Positions 8,162-15,577 of a stretch of DNA of 46,255 nt are shown here, in pieces. The notes under the pieces were generated by a model, which was not told the origin of the DNA, did no database searches, and saw nothing but the letters and a program-made list of their open reading frames with translations. Positions within the stretch are counted from its first letter, which is position 1. Every line of letters starts with the position of its first letter. The translations under genes were made by a program, and so were the position numbers. Origin of the DNA: Bacteroidales bacterium (lineage in GTDB: Bacteria; Bacteroidota; Bacteroidia; Bacteroidales; UBA4181); contig JAISWR010000105.1 in the NCBI GenBank assembly GCA_031270985.1, forward strand, positions 1-46,255, in the 5' to 3' direction.

Positions 8162-8654
8162 TAATAACTTGACTACGATAACTGACTGTCCTCACGTTGG
8201 GATTGGAAACCGTCACACTGTCAATGATGCGCCGACCAGCGGCATACGCAATTGTTATCTCCGCAAAACCGGCGCATCCGCATTCGGAAGAAATAAATCC
8301 CGTATGGCGTGTATAGACGATGATCAACGTATCCGTTTCGGTCACCGTCACATCATTCGCCGCTACCATGCTTGTCCTGATGATGTAAGCGGTAGTGTCC
8401 GCGTCGGGTTTAAGCGGCAGAAGCGCAGATTGCAGGGAGGTGTTGAGGAACAGGACACTGTCGTTGCCCAACCCTTGTATGGCGTCAATTCTCGTAGCGG
8501 CAGGCAATTCCGTTTCAGCCGAATAAAAATTCACCACCGCAGCCGTACGATTGGATTCCTCACAAAATTCCTCGCACGCGCATAACAGCACGATCAGCAC
8601 TGCCATCAAGCCACGCGAAAAATATTTCGTCCCTTTTTGCACACATTGAATCAT
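8130..8654 (-). CDS. DUF6452-family lipoprotein
   Basis: A 174-residue protein. A hydrophobic segment (MAVLIVLLCAC) ends in a plausible lipobox, predicting lipid attachment at the Cys followed by EEFCEE. A second start at 8606 would leave this lipoprotein signal at the extreme N-terminus. The 8654 ATG is listed because a TACTTTTG box sits four bases upstream of it. The middle holds ISSECGCAGF, a cysteine motif recalled from DUF6452. In other Bacteroidales this gene often follows rlmD; that gene is not here. Function unknown. Confidence 0.7.
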   Translation of the reverse strand: MIQCVQKGTKYFSRGLMAVLIVLLCACEEFCEESNRTAAVVNFYSAETELPAATRIDAIQGLGNDSVLFLNTSLQSALLPLKPDADTTAYIIRTSMVAANDVTVTETDTLIIVYTRHTGFISSECGCAGFAEITIAYAAGRRIIDSVTVSNPNVRTVSYRSQVINAENIRLYCR

Positions 8655-8658
8655 CCGG

Positions 8659-8666
8659 CAAAAGTA
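8659..8666 (-). promoter_or_regulatory. -7 box four bases before the DUF6452 ATG
   Basis: On the minus strand this reads TACTTTTG, then CCGG, then ATG at 8654. The spacing is the same as at 3185 and 29236 and predicts a leaderless mRNA if the first ATG is used. Confidence 0.5.
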
Positions 8667-8693
8667 CGATAAAAATATTTCTTGGTGAAAATT

Positions 8694-8724
8694 TTTGTAT
8701 TACAAAAAAAATATTGTATCTTTA
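8694..8724 (+). promoter_or_regulatory. promoter for the 45-residue lipoprotein
   Basis: TTTG (8694-8697), 19 bases, then TATCTTTA (8717-8724), one mismatch from TAnnTTTG. The ATG of the small lipoprotein follows 27 bases later. Confidence 0.55.
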
Positions 8725-8751
8725 CACCCTCATTAATTATAAGTTTTTTCT

Positions 8752-8889
8752 ATGAAAAGAGTACTCATCGTATTGATAGTCTGTATGTTGGGCGGAATTG
8801 TACTGTCTTCCTGTATGAGCAGTAAACCGTGTCCGGCATATCAGTCGGTTTCTACCGTGGAACAACCGGTGGAAAAATTTTCCGGTTAA
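8752..8889 (+). CDS. small lipoprotein, 45 residues
   Basis: A short gene that default length cut-offs would miss. ATG 8752 begins MKRVLIVLIVCMLGGIVLSS followed by Cys: a basic N-terminus, a hydrophobic core and a lipobox (VLSSC), predicting lipid attachment at Cys21. The mature part is only 25 residues (MSSKPCPAYQSVSTVEQPVE then KFSG) with one further Cys. A well-spaced promoter lies upstream. Similar tiny Cys-containing lipoproteins are common in Bacteroidota and rarely annotated. It precedes the barrel gene at 8940 by 50 bases and may be co-transcribed with it. Function unknown. Confidence 0.7.
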   Translation: MKRVLIVLIVCMLGGIVLSSCMSSKPCPAYQSVSTVEQPVEKFSG

Positions 8890-8939
8890 GTGCTACTCTT
8901 TGGAGTATCGCTGTTTTTTGAACATGATGTTGCAGATTC

Positions 8940-9785
8940 GTGAAAAAGTATTATGCAGTATTGTTCTGTATCGTAGGTTGGGCGTTGACGGCATCTGCCC
9001 AGGGTGAGATTGACCTTCAACCGAAGATATTTTATCGCAATGAGTGGTCGGTTGCGATAATGTTCAATTCTAATGGGTTTGGCGGAAATTATCGTTACGG
9101 GAAGCGTGTGGACGCGCAGAACAAACGGTTGTGGGAAGTGGATTTTGCCTATATGAAACACCCCAAAGAAAACAAATCTTATTCCGAAATATCGGGAGCA
9201 AAATACGTTTACGGGAAAAAAAATATCGCTTTTGACCTCCGCGTTGCTTCTGGACGACAGCGTGAAATATTTCGCAAGTATGACGTAGGGGGCATTGCCG
9301 TTCGTTATTTTTACAATTACGGAGCAGCGGTGGTTTTACTCAAGCCGATATATTACAATGTGGGCGAATTCAATCTCGTCTATACGCCCGTAGGAAATTA
9401 TTACCAATGGTTGCCTTACGAAAAACCGGAGAAATTCGATCCGGAATGGTATAATCGCACTGTCCGTATTGATAAACGGGCGTCCTTTTTTAAGGGATTC
9501 AACGAGTTACAGGCAGTGCCGGGCATTTTTGGAAAGTTTGGGTTCAACTTCGAGTACAGCAAGCAGGATAAGATCATTCATGCGCTGGAATGTGGTGTGA
9601 TATTGGAAGCATTTGCCAAAAAAGTGGAAATTATGGATTTCAGCAGTCCCCTTTATACGGTAGGTGATGTGGAAAAGAACCGGCAACTTTTTTTAACGCT
9701 TTTTGTTAGCTACAGGTTCGGTCATATAATTGATCCTTACGAAGTTAAGAAGAAGCGCGAACGATCCGAAGGCATCAGTTATTAG
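8940..9785 (+). CDS. putative outer-membrane beta-barrel protein
   Basis: A 281-residue protein with a signal peptide (MKKYYAVLFCIVGWALTASA, cleavage before QGE). The mature region has alternating hydrophobic and aromatic strands (WSVAIMFNSNGFGGNYRYG, VRYFYNYGAAVVLLKPIYYN) and a penultimate strand LFLTLFVSYRFG, as in beta-barrels, then a charged tail. The start is GTG at 8940; an in-frame TGA at 8925-8927 limits the frame and no ATG is available. I recall similar conserved Bacteroidales proteins without assigned function. It is followed by the tRNA pair. Confidence 0.65.
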   Translation: MKKYYAVLFCIVGWALTASAQGEIDLQPKIFYRNEWSVAIMFNSNGFGGNYRYGKRVDAQNKRLWEVDFAYMKHPKENKSYSEISGAKYVYGKKNIAFDLRVASGRQREIFRKYDVGGIAVRYFYNYGAAVVLLKPIYYNVGEFNLVYTPVGNYYQWLPYEKPEKFDPEWYNRTVRIDKRASFFKGFNELQAVPGIFGKFGFNFEYSKQDKIIHALECGVILEAFAKKVEIMDFSSPLYTVGDVEKNRQLFLTLFVSYRFGHIIDPYEVKKKRERSEGISY

Positions 9786-9835
9786 AAATTTGGCATTTTT
9801 TTGTCGTTCTCTTGTTGTGGGTGAAAAATTTATTG

Positions 9836-9843
9836 TACCTTTG
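9836..9843 (+). promoter_or_regulatory. -7 box for the tRNA pair
   Basis: TACCTTTG lies 17 bases before the 5' end of tRNA-Gly. A TTG at 9812-9814, 21 bases upstream, could serve as a weak -33 element. Confidence 0.5.
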
Positions 9844-9860
9844 CGCTGTCAAAACGTATT

Positions 9861-9933
9861 GCGGAAATAGCTCAGTTGGTAGAGCATTACCTTGCCAAGG
9901 TAAGGGTCGCGAGTTCGAGTCTCGTTTTCCGCT
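9861..9933 (+). tRNA. tRNA-Gly (anticodon GCC)
   Basis: A full cloverleaf can be drawn. The acceptor stem GCGGAAA pairs with TTTCCGC (9926-9932) with discriminator T. The D-arm is AGCTCAGTTGGTAGAGC. The anticodon loop TTGCCAA places GCC at 9894-9896, and the T-arm contains GTTCGAGT. No CCA is encoded. Confidence 0.95.
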
Positions 9934-9937
9934 CTCA

Positions 9938-9969
9938 ATCCCGATAGCCTCAACCGTCGGGATTTTTTA
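9938..9969 (+). terminator. intrinsic terminator after tRNA-Gly
   Basis: The stem ATCCCGA/TCGGGAT with a 12-base loop is followed by TTTTTT. It lies between the two tRNAs, so read-through or processing must deliver the second one if both share the upstream promoter. Confidence 0.7.
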
Positions 9970-9978
9970 TCATCAATT

Positions 9979-10064
9979 GCCTTGGTGGTGGAATTGGTAG
10001 ACACGCGGGACTTAAAATCCCGTGGGCAGCAATGTCCGTGCGGGTTCAATTCCCGCCCGAGGTA
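9979..10064 (+). tRNA. tRNA-Leu (anticodon UAA)
   Basis: Class II tRNA with a long variable arm. The acceptor GCCTTGG pairs with CCGAGGT, including two G-U pairs, with discriminator A at 10064. The D-arm contains AATTGGTAGACAC. The anticodon loop CTTAAAA puts TAA at 10013-10015, and the T-stem is GCGGG/CCCGC around TTCAATT. The first G-U pair of the acceptor stem leaves the 5' end uncertain by one base. Confidence 0.93.
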
Positions 10065-10069
10065 CGGGG

Positions 10070-10108
10070 CAGCCTGTTAATCAGTAGATTGACGGGCTGT
10101 TGTCGTTT
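10070..10108 (+). terminator. hairpin terminator after tRNA-Leu
   Basis: A 13-bp stem (10070-10082 with 10087-10099, two G-U pairs) closes on the tetraloop AGTA and is followed by the loose T-rich stretch TTGTCGTTTT. Confidence 0.65.
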
Positions 10109-10180
10109 TCGGGCTTCCTTTTATTGAAAACTATTTTTCGGCATGTTGTCGGGTTATCCCGCACAATTCCTTGAAGAGCC

Positions 10181-11599
10181 TCAATTTTCCATCACGGATT
10201 CTTCCGGTATCAGCCGGCTGATCAAGCAGTTGTTTTCATTGAGATATTTGCGGGCGATGTTTTTTACGTCCCTTGTCGTGATGGATTGAACGGATTTCCC
10301 GTATTCTTGCTGCGTCATCAGTTTGTCGTTTTGCTGGTAATAGTGTTGCAGCGCGTTCATCCACCATTCGTTTTCCTTCATGCCGGCTTCTCTGTTGCGC
10401 ACCAGCGTTTCTTTCGCTTTGCGAAGGTCTGTTTCGGTGGGGCTGTTTTTGAGGTTCTTCATTTCCGCAAATACGGCGGTTATCATCTTTTCGCTGTTTT
10501 GCGGCGCACAACTCCATTGGATGGAAATCGAATATCCGGGTTTGGGAAATGCGGTTGCATCCGAGGTCAGCGTCACGTTGTGTGTTTCTCCCTGTTCTTC
10601 CTCCATAGCTTCTTTCAGTTTGAGGCGCAACATGTCTGTCATGACGGTGAATGCCAGCCGTTCTTTATATCTCCACCTGAAGTTGCCTTTGATGATGATG
10701 CCCATGTGGGTTTGCCGTCCGGTTCCCCGAGTATCGTCAAAGCGAACAATGCCCTGTGGAAACGGCGGAGTTACATTTCGCCATGTTTCCTTGCGCTGTT
10801 TCACCGGTAGCCCGCCCAAATATTTTTCCAGCAGAGGGATGATTTCCTGCACATTGAATTTGCCGGCGACGATGAATTTGAAATCTCCCGCATTCGCGAA
10901 ACGGTCTTGAAATACATACAGCGCATTATCCTGCCTGATGCGGTCGATCTGTTCTCCGGAAGGGATAATGACGGTGCGCGGGTCATTGCAGGTCATGATT
11001 TTGTACAGGGTGTCCCTGTGGACGTACAGCGGGTTGTTTTTCATGCTCTTTGCCTGATTTCTGATACTTGAAACGTAGGCGGCAAAAGCATCTTCATCTC
11101 GGCGAATTCCGGTGAAATACAGGTAATTCAGTTGCAATATGGTTTCAATATCTTTGGGCGCCGTCGTTCCGTTGACGCCTTCAAACAGATTGCTGATGTA
11201 AGGGGACAATCGTGCGGTGTTTCCAGCAAGTTTTCTGTCCAATTCTTCCCTGTTAAAATTGCCCAATCCGCTCAGTGAAACAATGCCGGAGGCGGTCATG
11301 GCGGACATGTAATCTTCGTCGGCATAAACGGACGTACCTCCCGGGCTGAATCCGCAGAACAGGATTTGGTCATTTTTGAAGTCGGTGGGTTTCAACGCCA
11401 CCTGTACGCCGTTCATGAAAGTCAGTTCCGTCACTCCGAAACCGGGCATATCTTTGCGCCGGAACACACGGCTTCCTTCCGGTTCTCCGGCAAGCAGAGG
11501 CTCGTCTGTCGCTTTGCCCTGTGCCCATACGGGAAAGAGTTCCCAACACAGAAGGCACAATGCCACTGCTGCGGAATTTTTCAGCAGGCAATTACGCAT
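10181..11599 (-). CDS. stand-alone C-terminal half of an M16 zinc peptidase, non-catalytic
   Basis: A 472-residue exported protein with a signal peptide (MRNCLLKNSAAVALCLLCWE...VWAQG). The mature part aligns in memory with the second half of the roughly 940-residue Bacteroidota M16 (pitrilysin-like) periplasmic proteases: LSNG-type strand TFMNGVQVALKPTDFKNDQI, FSPGGTSVYAD, TAPKDIETILQLNYLYF, then the late R/Y region GRQTHMGIIIKGNFRW. I see no HXXEH zinc motif, so it cannot be a peptidase alone. M16 enzymes can work as an active subunit plus an inactive one, so it may partner a separate catalytic half, or it may be a decayed full-length gene that kept a signal peptide. It starts 5 bases after ribH in the same operon. 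Confidence 0.75.
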   Translation of the reverse strand: MRNCLLKNSAAVALCLLCWELFPVWAQGKATDEPLLAGEPEGSRVFRRKDMPGFGVTELTFMNGVQVALKPTDFKNDQILFCGFSPGGTSVYADEDYMSAMTASGIVSLSGLGNFNREELDRKLAGNTARLSPYISNLFEGVNGTTAPKDIETILQLNYLYFTGIRRDEDAFAAYVSSIRNQAKSMKNNPLYVHRDTLYKIMTCNDPRTVIIPSGEQIDRIRQDNALYVFQDRFANAGDFKFIVAGKFNVQEIIPLLEKYLGGLPVKQRKETWRNVTPPFPQGIVRFDDTRGTGRQTHMGIIIKGNFRWRYKERLAFTVMTDMLRLKLKEAMEEEQGETHNVTLTSDATAFPKPGYSISIQWSCAPQNSEKMITAVFAEMKNLKNSPTETDLRKAKETLVRNREAGMKENEWWMNALQHYYQQNDKLMTQQEYGKSVQSITTRDVKNIARKYLNENNCLISRLIPEESVMEN

Positions 11600-11604
11600 A
11601 TTTT

Positions 11605-12096
11605 TTAGATATTGAGAAATTCGTGTTTGAATGCTGCCATCTTAATGGCTGTAACTGCGGCTTCCACGCCTTTGTTGCCGTGTCGTCCTCCGGATCGTTC
11701 CAATGCTTGCTCTTTACTGAGCGTGGTCAGTACGCCGAAAATGACCGGCAACCGGTAACGTACGGATACTTCGGTGATGCCTGTCGCCACCGCTTGGCAG
11801 ATGTAGTCGAAATGAGGCGTTTCGCCCCGAATGACACATCCCAGACAGATTACCGCATCCGCATGGATATGTTCCGCCATCACTTGCGCTCCGTAAGTAA
11901 GTTCAAAACTCCCCGGCACATACCGCACGATAATGTCTTTGCCCTGCATTCCGTGTTGCAGGAGCGTTTGCACGGCGCCATCCCGCAGGGCAAAAGTAAT
12001 ATCACTGTTCCATTCCGACACCACAATGGCAACTTTCATTCCTTTTGCCGGAGGGATTCCTTCGGATTCGTACTGTGAAAGGTTTTGTGTCGCCAT
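11605..12096 (-). CDS. ribH: 6,7-dimethyl-8-ribityllumazine synthase
   Basis: Penultimate step of riboflavin synthesis: condenses 5-amino-6-ribitylaminouracil with 3,4-dihydroxy-2-butanone 4-phosphate in the cytoplasm. The 163-residue protein shows the family blocks in order: VVSEWNSDIT, VPGSFELTYGAQ, CLGCVIRGETPHFDYIC, PVIFGVLTT and ERSGGRHGNKGVEAA. HFDY carries the catalytic His. Length is normal. It lies 3 bases after the TPR gene and 5 bases before the M16-like gene. No FMN riboswitch is visible upstream, and the other rib genes are not in the window. Confidence 0.95.
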   Translation of the reverse strand: MATQNLSQYESEGIPPAKGMKVAIVVSEWNSDITFALRDGAVQTLLQHGMQGKDIIVRYVPGSFELTYGAQVMAEHIHADAVICLGCVIRGETPHFDYICQAVATGITEVSVRYRLPVIFGVLTTLSKEQALERSGGRHGNKGVEAAVTAIKMAAFKHEFLNI

Positions 12097-12099
12097 CCG

Positions 12100-12795
12100 T
12101 TAGTTGTGCTTCTGCTCCACATCGACGCGGGTGATGTATTTGCTGATGTTTCTTCCTTCGGTACTGTTAGGGTATTCTTTCCGGATAATCCGGTACAGTT
12201 CGCCTGCTTCCCCATATTTCCGCTGTTGCTCCAGCAATAAACCTGCCCGCATCAGGTAAAGCGGAGTGGTAAATTCGTTTTTCCGGTTGTTTGCCGCCTT
12301 CTTGTAGAAAGTAACGGCTTTTTCCATATCACCCAATTCGGCATAAGCGTCGCCGATTCCTCCCAGCGCCAGATTGGACATGATGAGGTCTTTTGATTTG
12401 AAACGGCTCAGGTAATCAATAGCGTCTTCATACTGCCCCAGATGAAGGTAGCACATTCCGGCGTAGTATTTCGCCAGCCTTGCCGAAGGCGTAAAAGAAT
12501 ACTCGTCAATAATGTCAATAAAGCCGGGGTTATTCCCGTCGCCGTTCAGCGCGATTTGCCACGCTTCTCTCTCAAACGACTGTTCGGCAGGAAACATCTG
12601 ATCGGCTGCTTCCGTTGTTCGCCCTTCCACATAAAAGCGTTGAAAAGCCATGTACAGTAGCACAATACCCAATATGACGCTCACGCCCCATATCAACTGC
12701 TTCTGATAGGTTTCCAAAAACTGCTCGGCTTTGGTCAGCGCCTGTTCTACGCCTTCTACCCGTTCTTCGACTTTTTCGTTATGTTTTTTAGCCAT
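12100..12795 (-). CDS. membrane-anchored TPR protein
   Basis: A 231-residue protein: a charged cytoplasmic N-terminus (about 35 residues), one transmembrane helix (LIWGVSVILGIVLLYMAFQRF), then a probably extracytoplasmic TPR solenoid. Recognisable TPR units are SARLAKYYAGMCYLHLGQYE, LALGGIGDAYAELGDMEKAV and LYLMRAGLLLEQQRKYGEAG. The layout is like YfgM, an ancillary SecYEG/BamB-linked protein of proteobacteria. A conserved TPR-ribH pairing is recalled in Bacteroidota. Its own role is unknown. It heads the operon. Confidence 0.82.
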   Translation of the reverse strand: MAKKHNEKVEERVEGVEQALTKAEQFLETYQKQLIWGVSVILGIVLLYMAFQRFYVEGRTTEAADQMFPAEQSFEREAWQIALNGDGNNPGFIDIIDEYSFTPSARLAKYYAGMCYLHLGQYEDAIDYLSRFKSKDLIMSNLALGGIGDAYAELGDMEKAVTFYKKAANNRKNEFTTPLYLMRAGLLLEQQRKYGEAGELYRIIRKEYPNSTEGRNISKYITRVDVEQKHN

Positions 12796-12824
12796 AATAT
12801 CTTTTTCGGATTAAAATTTTTGCA

Positions 12825-12832
12825 CAAAAGTA
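12825..12832 (-). promoter_or_regulatory. -7 box for the TPR-ribH-M16 operon
   Basis: TACTTTTG on the minus strand, 29 bases before the ATG of the TPR gene. No clear -33 TTTG at the expected spacing. Confidence 0.5.
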
Positions 12833-12956
12833 CGCAAAATTTTTGTTCGCATGAAAAATTTTTATTTGTTAGGGAAACTAAATCGTGGCGGCAAGTGTTT
12901 TTCCGATATTCCGGAACGGACTTTTTTTATCTGCCGGCACATCGCTTCGGAGCGCT

Positions 12957-13559
12957 TTACAGGCATTGTACGGTAAGCGAACCGATATGTGCCAACCGTT
13001 GCAACATCTGTGCGGCAAGGCTTTTGCGCACCCGTACTTTCATGATGCAACGGGTGTTGGAATCCTGTACAAAATACTCCAGTTTCATGCTTTTCATCAC
13101 AGATATCAGGGTGTTCATATCCTGATATTCGAATGTGAAGTTATAGGTTTCCATAAGTGTTCCGGTAACGATTTGCGCATGAGCCAACGCATCGGCGGAA
13201 GCCTGTTTGTAGGCGTGCATCAGTCCGCCTACACCCAGCAACACCCCGCCGAAATAGCGAACCACTACCACCAATACATTCGTCAGCCGGCAGGCGTCAA
13301 TTTGACCAAGTATCGGTCTTCCGGCAGAGTTGGACGGTTCGCCGTCGTCGTTGACGCGGTAATGGATGCCGTCAGCGCCCAACCTCCACGCATAACAATG
13401 ATGCCGTGCGTCAAAATATTTTTTGCGCAGGGTGGTTACTTTCTTTTTGACCTCTTCTTCGCATTCCACGGGATAGGCAAACGCCATGAACTTACTGCCC
13501 TTTTCTTTGTACATTCCTTCGGACGCCGCCGCAACGGTGAAAAAGTTATCCTTCATCAT
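12957..13559 (-). CDS. YigZ/IMPACT family protein
   Basis: A 200-residue protein of the UPF0029/IMPACT family, found in bacteria and eukaryotes. Diagnostic stretches are KGSKFMAFAYPV, ARHHCYAWRLG, NDDGEPSNSAGRPILGQI and VVVVRYFGGVLLGVGGLMHAY. Length is normal for YigZ. The C-terminal region is the usual DUF1949 ferredoxin-like domain. The biochemical role is not settled; translation regulation is proposed for the eukaryotic relatives. A TAGTTTTA sequence on the minus strand upstream is an imperfect -7 box. Confidence 0.9.
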   Translation of the reverse strand: MMKDNFFTVAAASEGMYKEKGSKFMAFAYPVECEEEVKKKVTTLRKKYFDARHHCYAWRLGADGIHYRVNDDGEPSNSAGRPILGQIDACRLTNVLVVVVRYFGGVLLGVGGLMHAYKQASADALAHAQIVTGTLMETYNFTFEYQDMNTLISVMKSMKLEYFVQDSNTRCIMKVRVRKSLAAQMLQRLAHIGSLTVQCL

Positions 13560-13602
13560 GCAATTTTTTTGTAAAACTACGAACTTTTTTGAAAAAGATG
13601 CA

Positions 13603-13610
13603 TATCTTTG
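13603..13610 (+). promoter_or_regulatory. -7 box for the LamG-fold gene
   Basis: TATCTTTG, an exact match to TAnnTTTG, 26 bases before ATG 13637. It lies inside the longest reading frame (which opens at 13589) and so supports the downstream start. Confidence 0.5.
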
Positions 13611-13636
13611 CGCAAGTTATCATCAAACAAAATGTT

Positions 13637-14299
13637 ATGGCACTGTGGAAAAAAAATTTGTTGAGCGGCTTTCTCTCGCTTTTGTGGTGTACACTTCCTG
13701 CACAGAGTTTAATTGACTGGAAAGTGGCTGAGTTGCCGCACGTGCAAAAAACGGAGGGAAATCCCCGGCAAGTGGCAACAGTTTTGGGGTTTGCGGTTGC
13801 GTTTGGCGGTCGCGACGCTTTCTTTCTGGACGTTAATCCGTTAAAGGGACTTGAGCGGTTCACATTAGAGGCTGTATTCAAACCCGACGGTGACGGCGAG
13901 TTTGCTCAGCGATTCCTGCATCTGGGTACGGTTTCGAATGAACGTGTGATGTTTGAAATACGCGTGAACCCTGACCGCACATGGTACTTCGATACGCACA
14001 TTGCGTTGTCCGGAGGCGGCAGGCTCACCATGATTAACGAAAAACTGACGCATTCCACCGATCGCTGGTACCACGCCGCACTGGTGATTGACGGCGAACG
14101 CGCGACGGTATATATCGACGGAGTTGCCGAGTTCAACGAGCCGCTTGCTTTTATCCCCGTCAATGAGGGAATAGCGTCCGTTGGGGTGCGGCAAAACCTC
14201 TCCTCGTGGTTCAAAGGGAGCATGTACCGGTTGCGCATCACACCACGTGCGTTGACAAAAGAAGAATTTCTCGACGACCACCAAACACTGAACAGATAA
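13637..14299 (+). CDS. secreted LamG/concanavalin-like domain protein
   Basis: A 220-residue protein beginning MALWKKNLLSGFLSLLWCTL with probable cleavage after PAQS. The mature part looks like a single jelly-roll LamG/pentraxin domain: FTLEAVFKPDGDGEF, WYFDTHIALSGG, RWYHAALVIDGERATVYIDG and MYRLRITPRALTKEEF. Such domains bind glycans or calcium in Bacteroidota surface proteins, but no partner enzyme is nearby. The gene is followed by argE after 110 bases that hold only a 27-codon open stretch of no recognised family. Confidence 0.72.
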   Translation: MALWKKNLLSGFLSLLWCTLPAQSLIDWKVAELPHVQKTEGNPRQVATVLGFAVAFGGRDAFFLDVNPLKGLERFTLEAVFKPDGDGEFAQRFLHLGTVSNERVMFEIRVNPDRTWYFDTHIALSGGGRLTMINEKLTHSTDRWYHAALVIDGERATVYIDGVAEFNEPLAFIPVNEGIASVGVRQNLSSWFKGSMYRLRITPRALTKEEFLDDHQTLNR

Positions 14300-14409
14300 T
14301 CCGGTATATGAAGAAAAAGGTCAAAGAGGAGGATGATCGCGCCGAAACGGCATGTGGCGAATCATTCGTTGCCTTTGGCGGTTTATCATAAATTTGAACA
14401 GGATACGCC

Positions 14410-15504
14410 ATGCAAGATTTTCATCACCTGTCCCGCATTGCCGTTGCGCTCCTGAGCCGTCTGATCGCCGTTCCGTCGCTGAGCCGTGAAGAATCGCAGA
14501 CGGCGGACATCATCGAAACCTTTCTGAAAGAACAAGGATGTCAGCCCTTTCGCAAAGGGAACAACGTATGGGTACGTTCGTTCATTGACGCCCGTTTGCC
14601 GGTTATTCTGCTCAATTCGCACCATGACACGGTGAAGCCGGTATCGTCATGGACGCGAAATCCTTTTGAACCGCTCATTAAGGATGGAAAACTGTACGGA
14701 TTGGGCAGTAACGATGCCGGCGCCTCACTGGTGAGCCTGATGATGACATTCCTGCACTACAAAGACCGGCAGGACAGACCGTACAACCTGATATACGCCG
14801 CTACCGCCGAAGAAGAGATTACGGGGAAAGGAGGTATTTCGCTCATCATGGATGATTTGGGGCAGCCGGATTTGGTGATTGTGGGCGAACCCACGCAAAT
14901 GCAAATGGCAATAGCAGAAAAGGGATTGATGGTGCTCGATTGCGAAACGCAAGGAAAAACAGGTCATGCCGCCCGCAATGAAGGCGTTAATGCCATTTAT
15001 CCTGCGTTGGACGACATACAGTGGTTTCGTACGTTCAAATTTCCTCTTGTCTCGCCTGTACTTGGTGAGGTAAAAATGACCGTTTCCGTCATTCACGCAG
15101 GCTACCAGCACAATATTGTTCCCGACAAATGTACATACGTGGTGGACGTTCGCACCAACGAACATTACAAAAACACGGAAGTGCTGGAAATTATCAGACA
15201 GCACGTTCGCTACAGTTCCGTGACACCCCGTTCCACGCATATCAACTCATCGTCCATTCCCGTCGCACATCCCGTCATTCAAAAAGGATTATCGATGGGG
15301 CTTGGTACTTACGGATCACCCACCACGTCCGATCAGGCGCGTATCCCCTACACTTCATTCAAAATTGGCCCCGGCGATTCGGCACGGTCGCATACCGCCG
15401 ATGAATTTGTCTATCCGGACGAAATAGAAAAAGGCATCGCTATGTATATCAAATTGCTGGACGGATTGCAGATTTCCAAATTTCAAGATGACCGGACGCC
15501 ATAA
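14410..15504 (+). CDS. argE: M20 deacylase, ArgE-type (acetylornithine or acylcitrulline deacetylase)
   Basis: A 364-residue cytosolic M20 metallo-hydrolase. Metal-site blocks are in order: LLNSHHDTVKP (His, Asp), GLGSNDAGAS (Asp), AATAEEEITG (Glu-Glu) and VIVGEPTQM. The dimerisation segment has AEKGLMVLDCETQGKTGHAAR, and the last ligand His is in SARSHTADEFV. The sequence is close in memory to Bacteroides ArgE. In Bacteroidota arginine synthesis can run through N-succinyl or N-acetyl citrulline, so the true substrate may be the acyl-citrulline rather than acetylornithine. No other arg gene is in the window. Confidence 0.85.
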   Translation: MQDFHHLSRIAVALLSRLIAVPSLSREESQTADIIETFLKEQGCQPFRKGNNVWVRSFIDARLPVILLNSHHDTVKPVSSWTRNPFEPLIKDGKLYGLGSNDAGASLVSLMMTFLHYKDRQDRPYNLIYAATAEEEITGKGGISLIMDDLGQPDLVIVGEPTQMQMAIAEKGLMVLDCETQGKTGHAARNEGVNAIYPALDDIQWFRTFKFPLVSPVLGEVKMTVSVIHAGYQHNIVPDKCTYVVDVRTNEHYKNTEVLEIIRQHVRYSSVTPRSTHINSSSIPVAHPVIQKGLSMGLGTYGSPTTSDQARIPYTSFKIGPGDSARSHTADEFVYPDEIEKGIAMYIKLLDGLQISKFQDDRTP

Positions 15505-15577
15505 ATCCATACGGCTTTCCTGTTGCCTCGTTTTATCTAACTTGTTGAAAATCGCATAATTGCATTTTTGCAAAAGT

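Noticed and set aside
11605-12830. Possible FMN riboswitch ahead of the ribH operon
   Set aside because: I could not find the conserved RFN stem pattern upstream of the TPR gene or ribH.
12899-12930. Terminator-like TTCCG...CGGAA hairpin followed by a T-run on the plus strand
   Set aside because: No plus-strand gene precedes it; both flanking genes are on the minus strand, where no T-run follows.
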